NCBI GenBank assembly: GCA_040880525.1 | Contig: JBBDIG010000028.1 | Span: 1 to 64,000, forward strand | Direction of reading: 5' to 3' | Length of the DNA: 64,000 bases | Origin: Bacteroidia bacterium | Lineage (GTDB): Bacteria > Bacteroidota > Bacteroidia > CAILMK01 > JBBDIG01 | Shown here: one piece after another, positions 23,794 through 32,394 of the stretch | Position numbering within the stretch: position 1 is the stretch's first letter | How the letters are laid out: every line of letters starts with the position of its first letter | The notes under the pieces: model-generated | Seen by the model: the letters and a program-made list of their open reading frames with translations, nothing else | Database searches by the model: none | Told to the model about the DNA's origin: nothing | Translations under genes and position numbers: made by a program

Positions 23794-26238
23794 GTGAACA
23801 ACAACCATAAAACTAAATCCGAGTACATCACCACCCTTCCTGCGGATGCGCAGGACAAGGTGGAGTTTCAGAAAATCCTGGAACTTATAGCGCAGCGATG
23901 CCTGGGAAGCTTAGGTGTGGCGCAGTTGCAAAAGTTGAAGGTATATACCCGGGCAGGGCAAATTGTCCCACGCCTGCAACAGGTAGATGAATTCAAGCGC
24001 ATTATTGAGTCGGGAGGCAACTTTCCCGCTGATCATTACCTCGACCTCTCAGCACAGTTAAAGGTGTTGCCGCTGGAGAATTCGGTGCTCAGCATTGAGC
24101 AAATGCTGGAGGTGCTGAACGTGAGCCTCACCTGTCGCGGCATTTATGTTTTCCTGAGTGAAACAGAAGAAATGTACCCGGCACTATACCAGCTGGTTGC
24201 GGAAGATCCTTTTCAAAGGGAGATCATCCAATTGATCCTGGCAGTGCTGGACAACGAAGGCAACATCCGCCCGGACGTATCGCCAGTGCTGACGAAAATA
24301 AGACGTGAAATCGATGGGAAGGAGCGCGAGCTGAGCAGCAAGTTTAATTCGCTGCTGCGCGAGGGGCGGGCTGGCGGCTATCTGGCAGAAGGAGAGGAGA
24401 GCATAAAGAACAGCAGGCGCGTTCTGAGCGTATTGGCAGAGCACAAACGCAGAGTAAAAGGCATCATCCATGATGAAAGCGCCAGCGGCCGCATCGTATA
24501 CATTGAGCCGGAAAAAACCACCGAGATCAGCAATGAGGTCTTTGACCTGCGGCAACAGGAGCGGAGGGAGATATATCGCCTTATGCGGGAACTTACAGCT
24601 TCAGTGCGGCCCTTTTATGATCTCCTCAAGCGCTACCAGCGCATCCTGGCCAGGCTGGATTTTATCCGGGCCAAGGCCAGGTTTGCTCGGGACATTGGTG
24701 CCAATATGATCACAATAGCAAAGGAGCCGGTCATTGACCTGAAAGAGGCGTTCCATCCGCTGCTGTTCCTTAGCCACCAGGCCAAGAACGCCCCCATCGT
24801 TCCGCTTAACCTGAAGCTGGAACACGAACACAGGATCCTCGTAATTAGCGGACCAAATGCTGGCGGTAAATCGGTTTGTTTAAAGACGGTGGGGCTGCTC
24901 CAACTGATGATGCAGAGCGGGATGCTGGTAACGGCAAAACCGAATTCGCGTATGGGAATTTTCCGTGAGTTGTTCGTTGATATTGGCGACCAGCAAAGCA
25001 TAGAAAACGACCTCAGCACCTATACTTCCCACCTCAGTAATATGAAGAATTTTCTCAGCCGCGCCTCTGACCGTACGCTCTTCCTCATTGATGAATTCGG
25101 AACCGGCACTGACCCCCAACTTGGCGGGGCAATAGCCGAAGCCATTCTCACAGAAATGAACCACAAACGGGCGTACGGCATCACCACCACGCACTACGCC
25201 AACCTGAAAATGCTGGCAGAACACACGCCCGGCCTGCTGAACGGAGCCATGCGGTTCGACCACCAAACGCTTTCGCCTGCCTACGAACTTGAGACCGGGA
25301 AACCGGGCAGCAGCTATGCCTTTGAGATCGCCCATAAAATAGGGCTGAGCAAGAAATTGATTGATGCTGCACGGAAGCTGGCAGGCACAAGTGCCCGCTC
25401 AATGGAAGAAATGCTGACTTCCCTCGAAAAGGAGCGGCAGATATACGAGGAGCGGGACAAGGCCATTGCCGGAAAGGAAAAACATCTGGATGGCCTGATC
25501 TCTACTTACACCAAGCTGAAGCAGGACCTGGAAGAAAACCGGCATAAAATACTGGAGGAAAACAAGCAGAAGGCGCTGGCACACCTGAACGAAACCAATC
25601 GAAAGCTTGAAAACCTGGTTCGGGAGATTCGCGAAGAACAAAAGAAAACAGGCACGGCACAACAGGAGTCACGAGACATTGTGAAAGAAGCGAAGGATGT
25701 ATTGAACCGGGAGAAGCAGCAAATAGAGAAAGACCTGAAAATAATCCGTAAACCCAAGCCAGTACTGAAAAACGTGAAGCCGGAGGATGTAAAGCCCGGC
25801 CTCCGCGTGAAGATGGGCAGCAACCCGCTGACGGGTGTTGTGGAAGAAGTGCGCAAGAACAAAGTACTCGTCTCGTTCGGCAGCATCAAAACCTTGGTGG
25901 ACATAAACAAACTCCAGGTATCAGAAGATGCGGACAAAGACACCTCCCCAGGAAGGGGCGCTCGATATAATTACATGCAAGCCGCCCAGGATTTTTCGCC
26001 CTCTATTGATGTCCGAGGCCAGCGTGCGGAAGAAGCCCTGAACCAGGTAGAATTATGGCTTGACCAGGCCCACCTCCTCAACGAAAAGCGCCTGCGCATT
26101 ATCCACGGCAAAGGCGAGGGCATCCTCCGCCCCGCCATCCGCAACCTCCTGAAGCAGCACAAGCAGGTCAGCAGCTACGAATCGGAGAGTGAGATGCAGG
26201 GTGGCGAGGGGATTACGCTGGTGGAGATGAGGGAGTGA
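23794..26238 (+). CDS. mutS2: MutS2 family ATPase/endonuclease
   Basis: About 814 residues. A MutS core and clamp (helical, about 60-300) is followed by the ATPase with Walker A SGPNAGGKS, Walker B TLFLIDEFGTGTDP and GAIAEAIL. A long coiled coil (about 500-660) and a C-terminal Smr domain (DVRGQRAEEALNQVELWLD...LRIIHGKGEGILRPAIR) complete it. MutS2 acts on branched DNA and, in some bacteria, on collided ribosomes through Smr. The start is uncertain: GTG at 23794 was chosen because homology begins shortly after; TTG at 23758 would add 12 residues. The last 120 bp are repeated beyond a toxin-antitoxin pair. Confidence 0.92.
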   Translation: MNNNHKTKSEYITTLPADAQDKVEFQKILELIAQRCLGSLGVAQLQKLKVYTRAGQIVPRLQQVDEFKRIIESGGNFPADHYLDLSAQLKVLPLENSVLSIEQMLEVLNVSLTCRGIYVFLSETEEMYPALYQLVAEDPFQREIIQLILAVLDNEGNIRPDVSPVLTKIRREIDGKERELSSKFNSLLREGRAGGYLAEGEESIKNSRRVLSVLAEHKRRVKGIIHDESASGRIVYIEPEKTTEISNEVFDLRQQERREIYRLMRELTASVRPFYDLLKRYQRILARLDFIRAKARFARDIGANMITIAKEPVIDLKEAFHPLLFLSHQAKNAPIVPLNLKLEHEHRILVISGPNAGGKSVCLKTVGLLQLMMQSGMLVTAKPNSRMGIFRELFVDIGDQQSIENDLSTYTSHLSNMKNFLSRASDRTLFLIDEFGTGTDPQLGGAIAEAILTEMNHKRAYGITTTHYANLKMLAEHTPGLLNGAMRFDHQTLSPAYELETGKPGSSYAFEIAHKIGLSKKLIDAARKLAGTSARSMEEMLTSLEKERQIYEERDKAIAGKEKHLDGLISTYTKLKQDLEENRHKILEENKQKALAHLNETNRKLENLVREIREEQKKTGTAQQESRDIVKEAKDVLNREKQQIEKDLKIIRKPKPVLKNVKPEDVKPGLRVKMGSNPLTGVVEEVRKNKVLVSFGSIKTLVDINKLQVSEDADKDTSPGRGARYNYMQAAQDFSPSIDVRGQRAEEALNQVELWLDQAHLLNEKRLRIIHGKGEGILRPAIRNLLKQHKQVSSYESESEMQGGEGITLVEMRE

Positions 26239-26241
26239 GGT
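26119..26241 (+). repeat. Direct repeat copy A: mutS2 3' end
   Basis: 123 bp ending just past the mutS2 stop, repeated at 27021-27143 (offset 902). By eye there are nine substitutions, most synonymous in the mutS2 frame, and no indel. Confidence 0.93.
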
Positions 26242-26377
26242 TCTTTTGAATTTCGAGGTACGGTTTACAATTGATGATCGTAATTCACTAATGAAGTTAT
26301 TCCGACAGCATTTGGCTGTGATTGGGGGATGGAGGAGATAAGAATCCGGTGCTATTATTATGCGGGTCATTTCTTCT

Positions 26378-26385
26378 TATCTTTG
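26378..26385 (+). promoter_or_regulatory. Candidate -7 box directly before the antitoxin
   Basis: TATCTTTG fits TAnnTTTG and ends 4 bp before the ATG at 26390. If used, the transcript would start at or next to the start codon, giving a leaderless mRNA. Confidence 0.4.
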
Positions 26386-26389
26386 AAAC

Positions 26390-26602
26390 ATGGGAACTAA
26401 AGACATTCTCAGGGAGATCAATAAACTTCCGGTGGTAGAACGTATAAAGGTTGCAGAGGAAACGCTCAAGTCAATTCGAAAAAATCAGATGGAAGAGCGG
26501 ATGGAAAAAGCCGTAGAAACTTTGATGCAGGACTATCAGTCGGATCAGGATTTAACCGCGTTCACCGCAATAGATTTCGATAAATTCTATGAAGCAAGGT
26601 GA
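26390..26602 (+). CDS. Antitoxin of a MazEF-type pair
   Basis: A 70-residue, highly charged helical protein (GTKDILREINKLPVVERIKV...MEERMEKAVETLMQDYQSDQDLTAFTAIDFDKFYEAR). The acidic C-terminal tail is typical of toxin-wrapping antitoxins. The toxin frame overlaps its last 14 bp, the standard arrangement. The fold of the N-terminus (DNA binding) is not obvious. It lies between the two mutS2 3'-end copies, so it probably arrived with them. Confidence 0.7.
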   Translation: MGTKDILREINKLPVVERIKVAEETLKSIRKNQMEERMEKAVETLMQDYQSDQDLTAFTAIDFDKFYEAR

Positions 26603-26933
26603 AATCTGAGTAATCAATCTTAACCCCACAATTGGTGCTGAAATCAAAAAAGAAAGACCCGGAATCATCGTAAATAATAATTCAATCGGGAGGCTTCCGC
26701 TAAAAATTATTGTTCCCTTAACCGACTGGAAGGATCATTATGAAATTGCACCATGGATGGTGAAAATTGCTCCTACGACAAGGAATAAACTTTTCAAAAC
26801 ATCATCCGCTGACTGCTTCCAAATTCGTTCTATTTCTGAACAGAGATTTATGAAGAAGATTGGTGTAATAGAGAATGAAATTTTGAATAAGATAAAAGTG
26901 GCATTAGCAATAGTGTTTTCTATTGAGGATTAG
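26589..26933 (+). pseudogene. MazF/PemK-type toxin with an in-frame TGA at codon 7
   Basis: Reading from ATG 26589 gives MKQGEI, stop, then VINLNPTIGAEIKKERPGII. It continues without interruption through LPLKIIVPLTDWKDHY to FSIED and TAG at 26933, 115 codons in all. MazF proteins have Trp at the interrupted position (GEIW), so TGG has become TGA. The rest of the frame is intact, pointing to a recent nonsense mutation or a sequencing error. A shortened product from an internal start would lack the first strand. TGA is a true stop in neighbouring genes, so recoding is unlikely. Confidence 0.88.
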
Positions 26934-27020
26934 TTGAAGTATAAACGCAAAAACCCTGAGCATTCCGGGGATAGAGTAATGATCTATGAAATATGGTCGA
27001 AACTATTGTTCGGAGTTAGC

Positions 27021-27143
27021 GGCATCCTCCGCCCCGCCATCCGCAACCTCCTGAAACAGCACAAGCAGGTGAGCAGCTACGAAGCGGAAACCGAGATGCA
27101 GGGTGGGGAAGGGATTACGCTGGTGGAGATGCGGGAGTGAGGT
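27021..27143 (+). pseudogene. Displaced mutS2 3' fragment (repeat copy B)
   Basis: Encodes the last 39 residues of MutS2 (GILRPAIRNLLKQHKQV...GGEGITLVEMRE) with two amino-acid changes, fused in frame to unrelated upstream sequence from 26934. It cannot fold as Smr. Its substitutions against the intact gene are mostly third-position changes, as expected for a homologue that evolved under selection before being displaced. Confidence 0.9.
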
Positions 27144-27345
27144 ATAAGTGAGTTGGAAAGCTAAGGTTTGTCAAATCAGGGAAATCCCTTTAGATTATTA
27201 ATGGAGCAGAATCATTTGGGTTGTACTGTGCTTTCAGGCCAATGGCCAATAACCCTTGCAGGAAAAATATGGATAAGCTTTGAGTGTGGATTTTTCGTCA
27301 TACTTTAGCGGCCTATTCTAAAATTTTAAAACGATCTATCTATCT

Positions 27346-28737
27346 ATGAAACGAATTATGAAGACATTGCCTGCCTTGTTAATCTTTCTTAGCACTTTCA
27401 CGGCTGGGAATGCCCAATTAACCGAAATTGTTGTTCTTGGGCCAATAGGCGGCACTTTTACAAGAACCGGCTTTTCCGTTAGTATTGCCAATGATGGAAG
27501 TATTGTGGTTATAGGTGCTCCTGGTGCAAATGACAGAGGAGGGGCCATTGGTTTTTTCGAAGAAAATGGCAGCACTTATACCCAAAAGGGGCTTACCCTA
27601 GTTGCCCTGGCAGGAGATTATTTAGGATCTTCCCTTGATATTACTGATGACGGTAGTATGGTATTGGCCGGGGCATCTACAGGCTCTTATGCCCGGTTCT
27701 ATAAGAATATCCCTGCGATGAGCAGTGTTCTGACATATAAATCCGGAGATGGCGTGGCTTATTCCGGAGACGGATCTGTAACCGCAGTCAGGCGCTCTGA
27801 TAGCCTATGGATATTTTCGAATGCTGGCACCACATGGAATTTAGCTGCTGGCCTTAAGATACCTGCAACCACCACCTTCGGGCCAGAAGGACCACAACTG
27901 ATGACTATTTCCGAAGACGGAAATCTGATATTAGTAGGAATGCCCCATGATAAGAATGATACTGGAGGAGTAGCAGCCTATCATTTCAATGGCACTAACT
28001 GGGCTCAGCTCACTGTACTTCGGCCAAATGGTCATACCGGTGCTTCGCAGTTTGGCAGTTCGGTCTCTATGTCTTCTGATGGCTCCAGGATCGTGGTTGG
28101 CGGACAAGGTGATGATGCCGGGCAAGGTGCTTTTTGGACTTATACTTTTAATGGGACAACTATTTCAGGAGGCTTAACGAAACAAATGGGTACCGGTGCT
28201 ACAGGAAATGCAGGACAGGGAGCGGCTGTTTCGGTTTCGGAAGATGGACAAGTGCTGTTAATAGGAGGCCCAGCAGATAACAATTTTCTTGGTGCAGCTT
28301 GGGAATTTCATTATCAAAGTGGCAACTGGAGTCAGGTGGGCAATAAGATAACACCAAGTGTTATAACCAATTTCGCACGTTTTGGATCTGCTATTGACTT
28401 ATCTGAAGATGGCACAAAAGCTATTATTGGAGCTTATGATCAGGAAAGAGCCTATGTCTATGGTCGTGGATCTGTGGGTGTTGACGAGCAACAGAATGAG
28501 TTTAGGTTTAAACTTTCACCATGTCCAGCTCAAGACAACATTTTATTGACCGGAGATTTGAACTCTGTTGTGCGCATACGGATTATGGATTTACAAGGCA
28601 GAGTGGTTAAGAACTTAGTTGGACCTTTTGTTAATGGAATCGGTATTGATATTCAAAACCTGGATCAGGGGGCATATATTGTTTGTATTGATACCGAGAA
28701 CGATCAATTTAATAAAAAGATTTTGATTGCGAGGTAG
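27346..28737 (+). CDS. T9SS cargo, FG-GAP-like beta-propeller protein
   Basis: A 463-residue exported protein. The signal peptide ends near GNAQ (residue 24). The body consists of about six or seven repeats of the type GxSVSISNDGSxxVIGAP (examples: FSVSIANDGSIVVIGAPGAND, FGSSVSMSSDGSRIVVGG, FGSAIDLSEDGTKAIIGA), matching integrin-like FG-GAP blades. The last 80 residues are a sorting domain (FKLSPCPAQDNILLTGD...QGAYIVCIDTENDQFNKKILIAR). It is probably displayed at the surface for adhesion or binding, and the ligand is unknown. Confidence 0.8.
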   Translation: MKRIMKTLPALLIFLSTFTAGNAQLTEIVVLGPIGGTFTRTGFSVSIANDGSIVVIGAPGANDRGGAIGFFEENGSTYTQKGLTLVALAGDYLGSSLDITDDGSMVLAGASTGSYARFYKNIPAMSSVLTYKSGDGVAYSGDGSVTAVRRSDSLWIFSNAGTTWNLAAGLKIPATTTFGPEGPQLMTISEDGNLILVGMPHDKNDTGGVAAYHFNGTNWAQLTVLRPNGHTGASQFGSSVSMSSDGSRIVVGGQGDDAGQGAFWTYTFNGTTISGGLTKQMGTGATGNAGQGAAVSVSEDGQVLLIGGPADNNFLGAAWEFHYQSGNWSQVGNKITPSVITNFARFGSAIDLSEDGTKAIIGAYDQERAYVYGRGSVGVDEQQNEFRFKLSPCPAQDNILLTGDLNSVVRIRIMDLQGRVVKNLVGPFVNGIGIDIQNLDQGAYIVCIDTENDQFNKKILIAR

Positions 28738-28874
28738 TGGCCCTTGTAATAGAATTTGATGACCACTTATTGTCAGTTTAAAAATTTAAATATATTGTTC
28801 ATCGTGATTTGTAAGATTTGTCTTCCTGATGGTTTTCGGCAGAGGGATAAGAGGAGGATGAGGATAGCAACTGA

Positions 28875-28976
28875 TTGAGGGCAGTAGCCAATATTACCGC
28901 GCGGGATTTTTTAAAAGACAAGGAAGAGGATGTTTGTTCACTTGAAGATGGGGAATCGGTAAATGAGGAAAGGTAG
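28875..28976 (+). pseudogene. Remnant of an antitoxin gene
   Basis: A short open stretch reading AVANITARDFLKDKEEDV then SLEDGESVNEER and TAG. It has the acidic tail of an antitoxin and overlaps the toxin start at 28963 by 14 bp. An in-frame TGA lies immediately upstream, so the N-terminal domain is gone. Confidence 0.55.
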
Positions 28977-29130
28977 AATTATTTTGGTTTCATTTCCATT
29001 TGATGATTTTTCCGCTTCAAAGGTGAGGCCGGCTCTATGTTTAACATATAGTATAGAAATTACGCTTCAAATAACGTCATCCAGAGCGATAGTGAATGAT
29101 CCTGTCCAGTGCTGCTCGATAGGTTATTAG
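28963..29130 (+). pseudogene. Truncated MazF-like toxin interrupted by a hairpin element
   Basis: MRKGRIILVSFPFDDFSA followed by SKVRPALCLTYSIEITLQI is a clear MazF/PemK N-terminus (KGDIVLVPFPFDD...KVRPALVL in the family). At 29076 the sequence switches into a composite hairpin element and the frame ends at TAG 29128. The remaining toxin half is not found downstream, so this is a decayed copy, the second toxin-antitoxin relict in 2.5 kb. Confidence 0.7.
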
Positions 29131-29173
29131 CTCACCAGATTCTTCTCTCCGCTGCGCTCCGGTCAGAAATAAC
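29076..29173. repeat. Composite hairpin element, copy 4
   Basis: Starts GTCATCCAGAGCG, with inner arms GAATGATCCTG (29094-29104) and CCAGATTCTTC (29135-29145). It closes with CTCCGCTGCGCTCCGGTCAG and AAATAAC. It has the same order of parts as the elements at 3182, 6562 and 7429. It begins exactly where the toxin homology stops. Confidence 0.65.
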
Positions 29174-29280
29174 CAAAAGGGTTGGCTGTTTCCAGTCGCC
29201 CCGCTCCAGGGGGTGGTGGGTATGCAGGTGGGCCTTTGCCTGGGCTCATCATTGGCATCATGCTATTCATTTTAAACAAC

Positions 29281-31050
29281 CTAGCGCACAAAATTATAAC
29301 TGACCCGGCTCTCGTTGCTTTTCTCGTCTTTAGCTACAAAAAGGAAAGTGTGCTTGCCGGCCGCCAGGTTTTTCTCAAATGTGTGGGTGAAGAGGTTGAG
29401 TTTTCCGTCATATTCCATAAGCACCCACTCTCCGTCAATGTAGCCGTTACCAGCGTTGAGGCCGGAGAGGTTGTCGTTTACGCGTATTTGGATGTTGCGC
29501 TTATATTTCATGTCTGCATTATTATGAATATTCAGCGCATTAATTTTTGGCGGCACGGTATCCACATCAATATAAAACTTGCCGAAGCTGCGGGTGCGTG
29601 TGGTAACATAGCCATTGTCCCAGTTTCCGCCCTGTGATGACCTGCGGCCGCTGCTGCTCTGGTTCATGATGATCGCTTTGTTTTGATATTGCTCTGGCAG
29701 TTCTTTTACCTTCAGCGAAATATTATAGTACTTCTGCAAAGGTGTGTATTGGTTGTGAACCTGATGCAATGAAGAATATGATTTACCCGGAAGCGGCAAT
29801 TCCTGGTATTGAAAACACACCGTGTCATAAAAAGTAAATGCGGGGATCGTCATCCTGATCTCGTTCATTTCCAGAAAATTCTCAACCTGATAGGGCATTG
29901 TTTTCAGGCAGCCTTCAAATTTTTGCACCGGCTCCGAAACGGGTCCGAGGGTATCACGTTCAATATCAAATTGCAGGACTGAGAGATTGGAATATGCGTC
30001 AGTTATGGTGAGGTTTATATGATGAAGCGAATCAGAAGAAATATCAATCCTGCCCCGGTTTTCCAATGAGTCATAAATTTCAAGAAAATTGCCGGGGTCT
30101 ACAAAAGTCTTTTGGTATTTTTCCCCGGACCGCTCTTTTTCCTCGTAGTCAATATGGCTGTTGAGATAGCGCGTTTGGTGAAATCCGAATTTCTCCATGC
30201 GCATGATGTACTTGGATTTATCATTATGCTGCAATTCAATGCAATATACGCCCAGCCGGTTCCAGGAGCCGTCATGGTAGTCGAGGGTTTCCACTGCTAC
30301 ACCCACCGTTCCTAAAGCCTGAATTTTTTTAATATTATGCAAATAATAACCCTTGTTGTTTTGCCTGACAGGAATTTTCACACTTTTGCTATTAACAAAT
30401 AAAGTTTTGTTTGCAGGATAATCATAATAAATCCTGAGAAAAGATTCCGGTGTAAGCGGATACAGCTTGACGGAGCGGATCTCCGGGGCTTTGGTATCCG
30501 GTACTTTAAAATTGAACAGTAGCGGATTAAGCGGGTATTCACTTTTGGTGTCGCGAATTTCAAAGTGCAGATGCGGCCCTCCGGAACCTCCGGTATTGCC
30601 TGAAAGGGCGATCACTTCACCTCTCTTTACCGGAAATGCCCTGCCGGGAAATAATTCAATGGCAAAACTTTTTTTCCTGTATTGCTGGCGTTTTACGTAT
30701 TCCCGAATGGTATCATTGAATCGCTGTAAATGCGCATATACCGTGGTATAGCCGTTAGGATGATCAACATACAGCGCATTGCCAAAACCCCACGGAGAAA
30801 CTTTAATGCGGGAGACGTGGCCATCTGCTGCGGCCAATACGTTTAATCCTTCCCGTTGCTGCGTTTTGAAGTCAATGCCTGAATGGAAATGGTTGGAGCG
30901 CAATTCGCCAAAACTTCCAGAGAGCAACAGCGGCACCTCCAGTGGTGAACTGAAGTAGTCCTGCGGATAACCGGAGGAAGAACGCGTATTTCGATTGGAG
31001 AATGAAAATGCAATGAGAAGCAGAAAGATTGCAGCAAATCTGAATTTCAT
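29281..31050 (-). CDS. M23 family metallopeptidase (LytM domain), exported
   Basis: A 589-residue protein with an N-terminal hydrophobic signal (residues 4-18). The LytM domain comes first, residues 45-170. Its zinc ligands are His56 and Asp60 in HFHSGIDF and His162 in HLHFE, with His107 (VYAHL) and His160 completing the active site. All catalytic residues are present, so it should be an active peptidoglycan endopeptidase. A 400-residue beta-rich C-terminal region of unknown role follows. No sorting domain is visible. The FAH-family gene lies 39 bp upstream in the same direction. Confidence 0.88.
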   Translation of the reverse strand: MKFRFAAIFLLLIAFSFSNRNTRSSSGYPQDYFSSPLEVPLLLSGSFGELRSNHFHSGIDFKTQQREGLNVLAAADGHVSRIKVSPWGFGNALYVDHPNGYTTVYAHLQRFNDTIREYVKRQQYRKKSFAIELFPGRAFPVKRGEVIALSGNTGGSGGPHLHFEIRDTKSEYPLNPLLFNFKVPDTKAPEIRSVKLYPLTPESFLRIYYDYPANKTLFVNSKSVKIPVRQNNKGYYLHNIKKIQALGTVGVAVETLDYHDGSWNRLGVYCIELQHNDKSKYIMRMEKFGFHQTRYLNSHIDYEEKERSGEKYQKTFVDPGNFLEIYDSLENRGRIDISSDSLHHINLTITDAYSNLSVLQFDIERDTLGPVSEPVQKFEGCLKTMPYQVENFLEMNEIRMTIPAFTFYDTVCFQYQELPLPGKSYSSLHQVHNQYTPLQKYYNISLKVKELPEQYQNKAIIMNQSSSGRRSSQGGNWDNGYVTTRTRSFGKFYIDVDTVPPKINALNIHNNADMKYKRNIQIRVNDNLSGLNAGNGYIDGEWVLMEYDGKLNLFTHTFEKNLAAGKHTFLFVAKDEKSNESRVSYNFVR

Positions 31051-31089
31051 AAATATTAATAATTATAAAAAGATCAGGAAATAAAAAGG

Positions 31090-31695
31090 TTATTTTACAA
31101 TTAAATCAAGAACCTTTTGGTCTTCAACGTACCCCGTTAAATGATTGTTAACATAAACTTTACCAACTCCCGCGGGTGTACCGGTATAAATGAGATCCCC
31201 GGTTTGCAGTGTAAAATACTGCGAGATGAAGGAGATGAGGCGTGAAAATGAAAACAGCAGAAAAGAAGTATCGCTTTGCTGCACAGTTTTCCCGTCAATT
31301 TCGAGGTGGAAAGTTATAGGTGCCGGGAAATCTTCCAGCGGTACGAAATCGCCAACGGCAGCCGATCCGTCAAACCCTTTTGAAATTTCCCAGGGCAGGC
31401 CTTTTTGTTTCAGTCGCTGCTGAATATCCCTTGCAGTAAAGTCAATACCCAGCGAAATATGGTCAAAATACTTGTGCGCAAATTTCTCCTGGATGTGTTT
31501 TCCCTGCCGCGTGATCTTCAGGACTAGCTCAGCTTCATAATGCACATCATCAGAAAAGTCGGGTAAAAAGAAGGGCAGCCCATATTTAAGCAGGGCGGTA
31601 GGCGGCTTCATAAAGATCACCGGCTCCTGCGGCACCTCATTCTGAAGCTCCTTTGCATGTTCTGCATAGTTTCTTCCGATGCAAAATATTTTCAT
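31090..31695 (-). CDS. Fumarylacetoacetate hydrolase family protein
   Basis: A 201-residue enzyme of the FAH/YcgM type. It opens with MKIFCIGRNYAEHAKEL. The metal-binding acidic motif is HYEAELVLKI, followed by GIDFTARDIQ, and the end has GDLIYTGTPAGVGKV. Family members hydrolyse or decarboxylate acyl-pyruvates such as oxaloacetate; the specific substrate is not determined. Its length is normal for the single-domain subfamily. Confidence 0.88.
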   Translation of the reverse strand: MKIFCIGRNYAEHAKELQNEVPQEPVIFMKPPTALLKYGLPFFLPDFSDDVHYEAELVLKITRQGKHIQEKFAHKYFDHISLGIDFTARDIQQRLKQKGLPWEISKGFDGSAAVGDFVPLEDFPAPITFHLEIDGKTVQQSDTSFLLFSFSRLISFISQYFTLQTGDLIYTGTPAGVGKVYVNNHLTGYVEDQKVLDLIVK

Positions 31696-32394
31696 TGTGG
31701 CAAAAATTTAATATTCATCCAAAAATGCCCAAAGGTAAATGGAGAGGCGATATGCCAGCCTCTGACCCTGGGTATGAATTGACAAACTCTGAGATGAGCA
31801 AAAGAGTTTAGAAAAAAACGACAACCGGCAATGAAGATTTTCAATAAGGGGTGAGTCTGCTATGGATAAGGGAAAAGCGAACTGCGATAAAAGAATGCAA
31901 ATCTTATTTTTCAGAATAAACCTTAGTAACCCGTGAACGCTTACACAGTCCAACCTTATTTAATAAAAAGCTTTAGGCGTTCATACACAGCAGTAAAAAA
32001 TAAGGTTGGGTTACTTTTGTTTATTTTGTTATTAAGGTTTAAGAAAAATAAAAATAAGGTTATTGGAAGATACTTGATATAGGTTCGATATGGTAATATA
32101 GCAAGAACTGAGAAAGAGCCATGCTCTATTGGAATCTTATTAATGAAAGGATTATATCAGGATACAGCCGGCCAATTACATTGACTCCTGAAAAGGTGCC
32201 ATTTTATTTTATTGTCATTTTTTTAAATGAGTTGTTTGGATTAAAATAATCGACATTTACAAAACCGGTATCGCAGCATAGAAATATTTGGTTTTAAACT
32301 AGTAATAATTAAATTAAGCACAAACCTTATAGGAATGCATTAAATACCTTTTTAAATCAAAGACAATTTTTGATAGGTTTTTCGTTATAGCTCC
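31696..32394. other. Long AT-rich intergenic region with an inverted repeat
   Basis: 699 bp without a supported gene. The only clear structure is a 12-bp inverted repeat, CCAACCTTATTT (31950-31961) and AAATAAGGTTGG (31998-32009), separated by 36 bp. Downstream the words AATAAGGTT and TTAAGGTTTAAG recur. It could be an untranslated leader, a small RNA locus or eroded DNA. Confidence 0.5.

Larger units (their letters stand above)
28738..29280. other. Gene-poor interval with toxin-antitoxin debris
   Basis: 543 bp between the propeller gene and the M23 gene. Apart from the antitoxin and toxin remnants and the hairpin element, only a G-rich stretch near 29207-29240 stands out. No intact gene is seen. 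Confidence 0.6.

Noticed and set aside
26589-26933. TGA in the toxin read as tryptophan (alternative genetic code)
   Set aside because: Many surrounding genes, including mutS2 and the long nfeD gene, use TGA as their stop, so the standard bacterial code applies.
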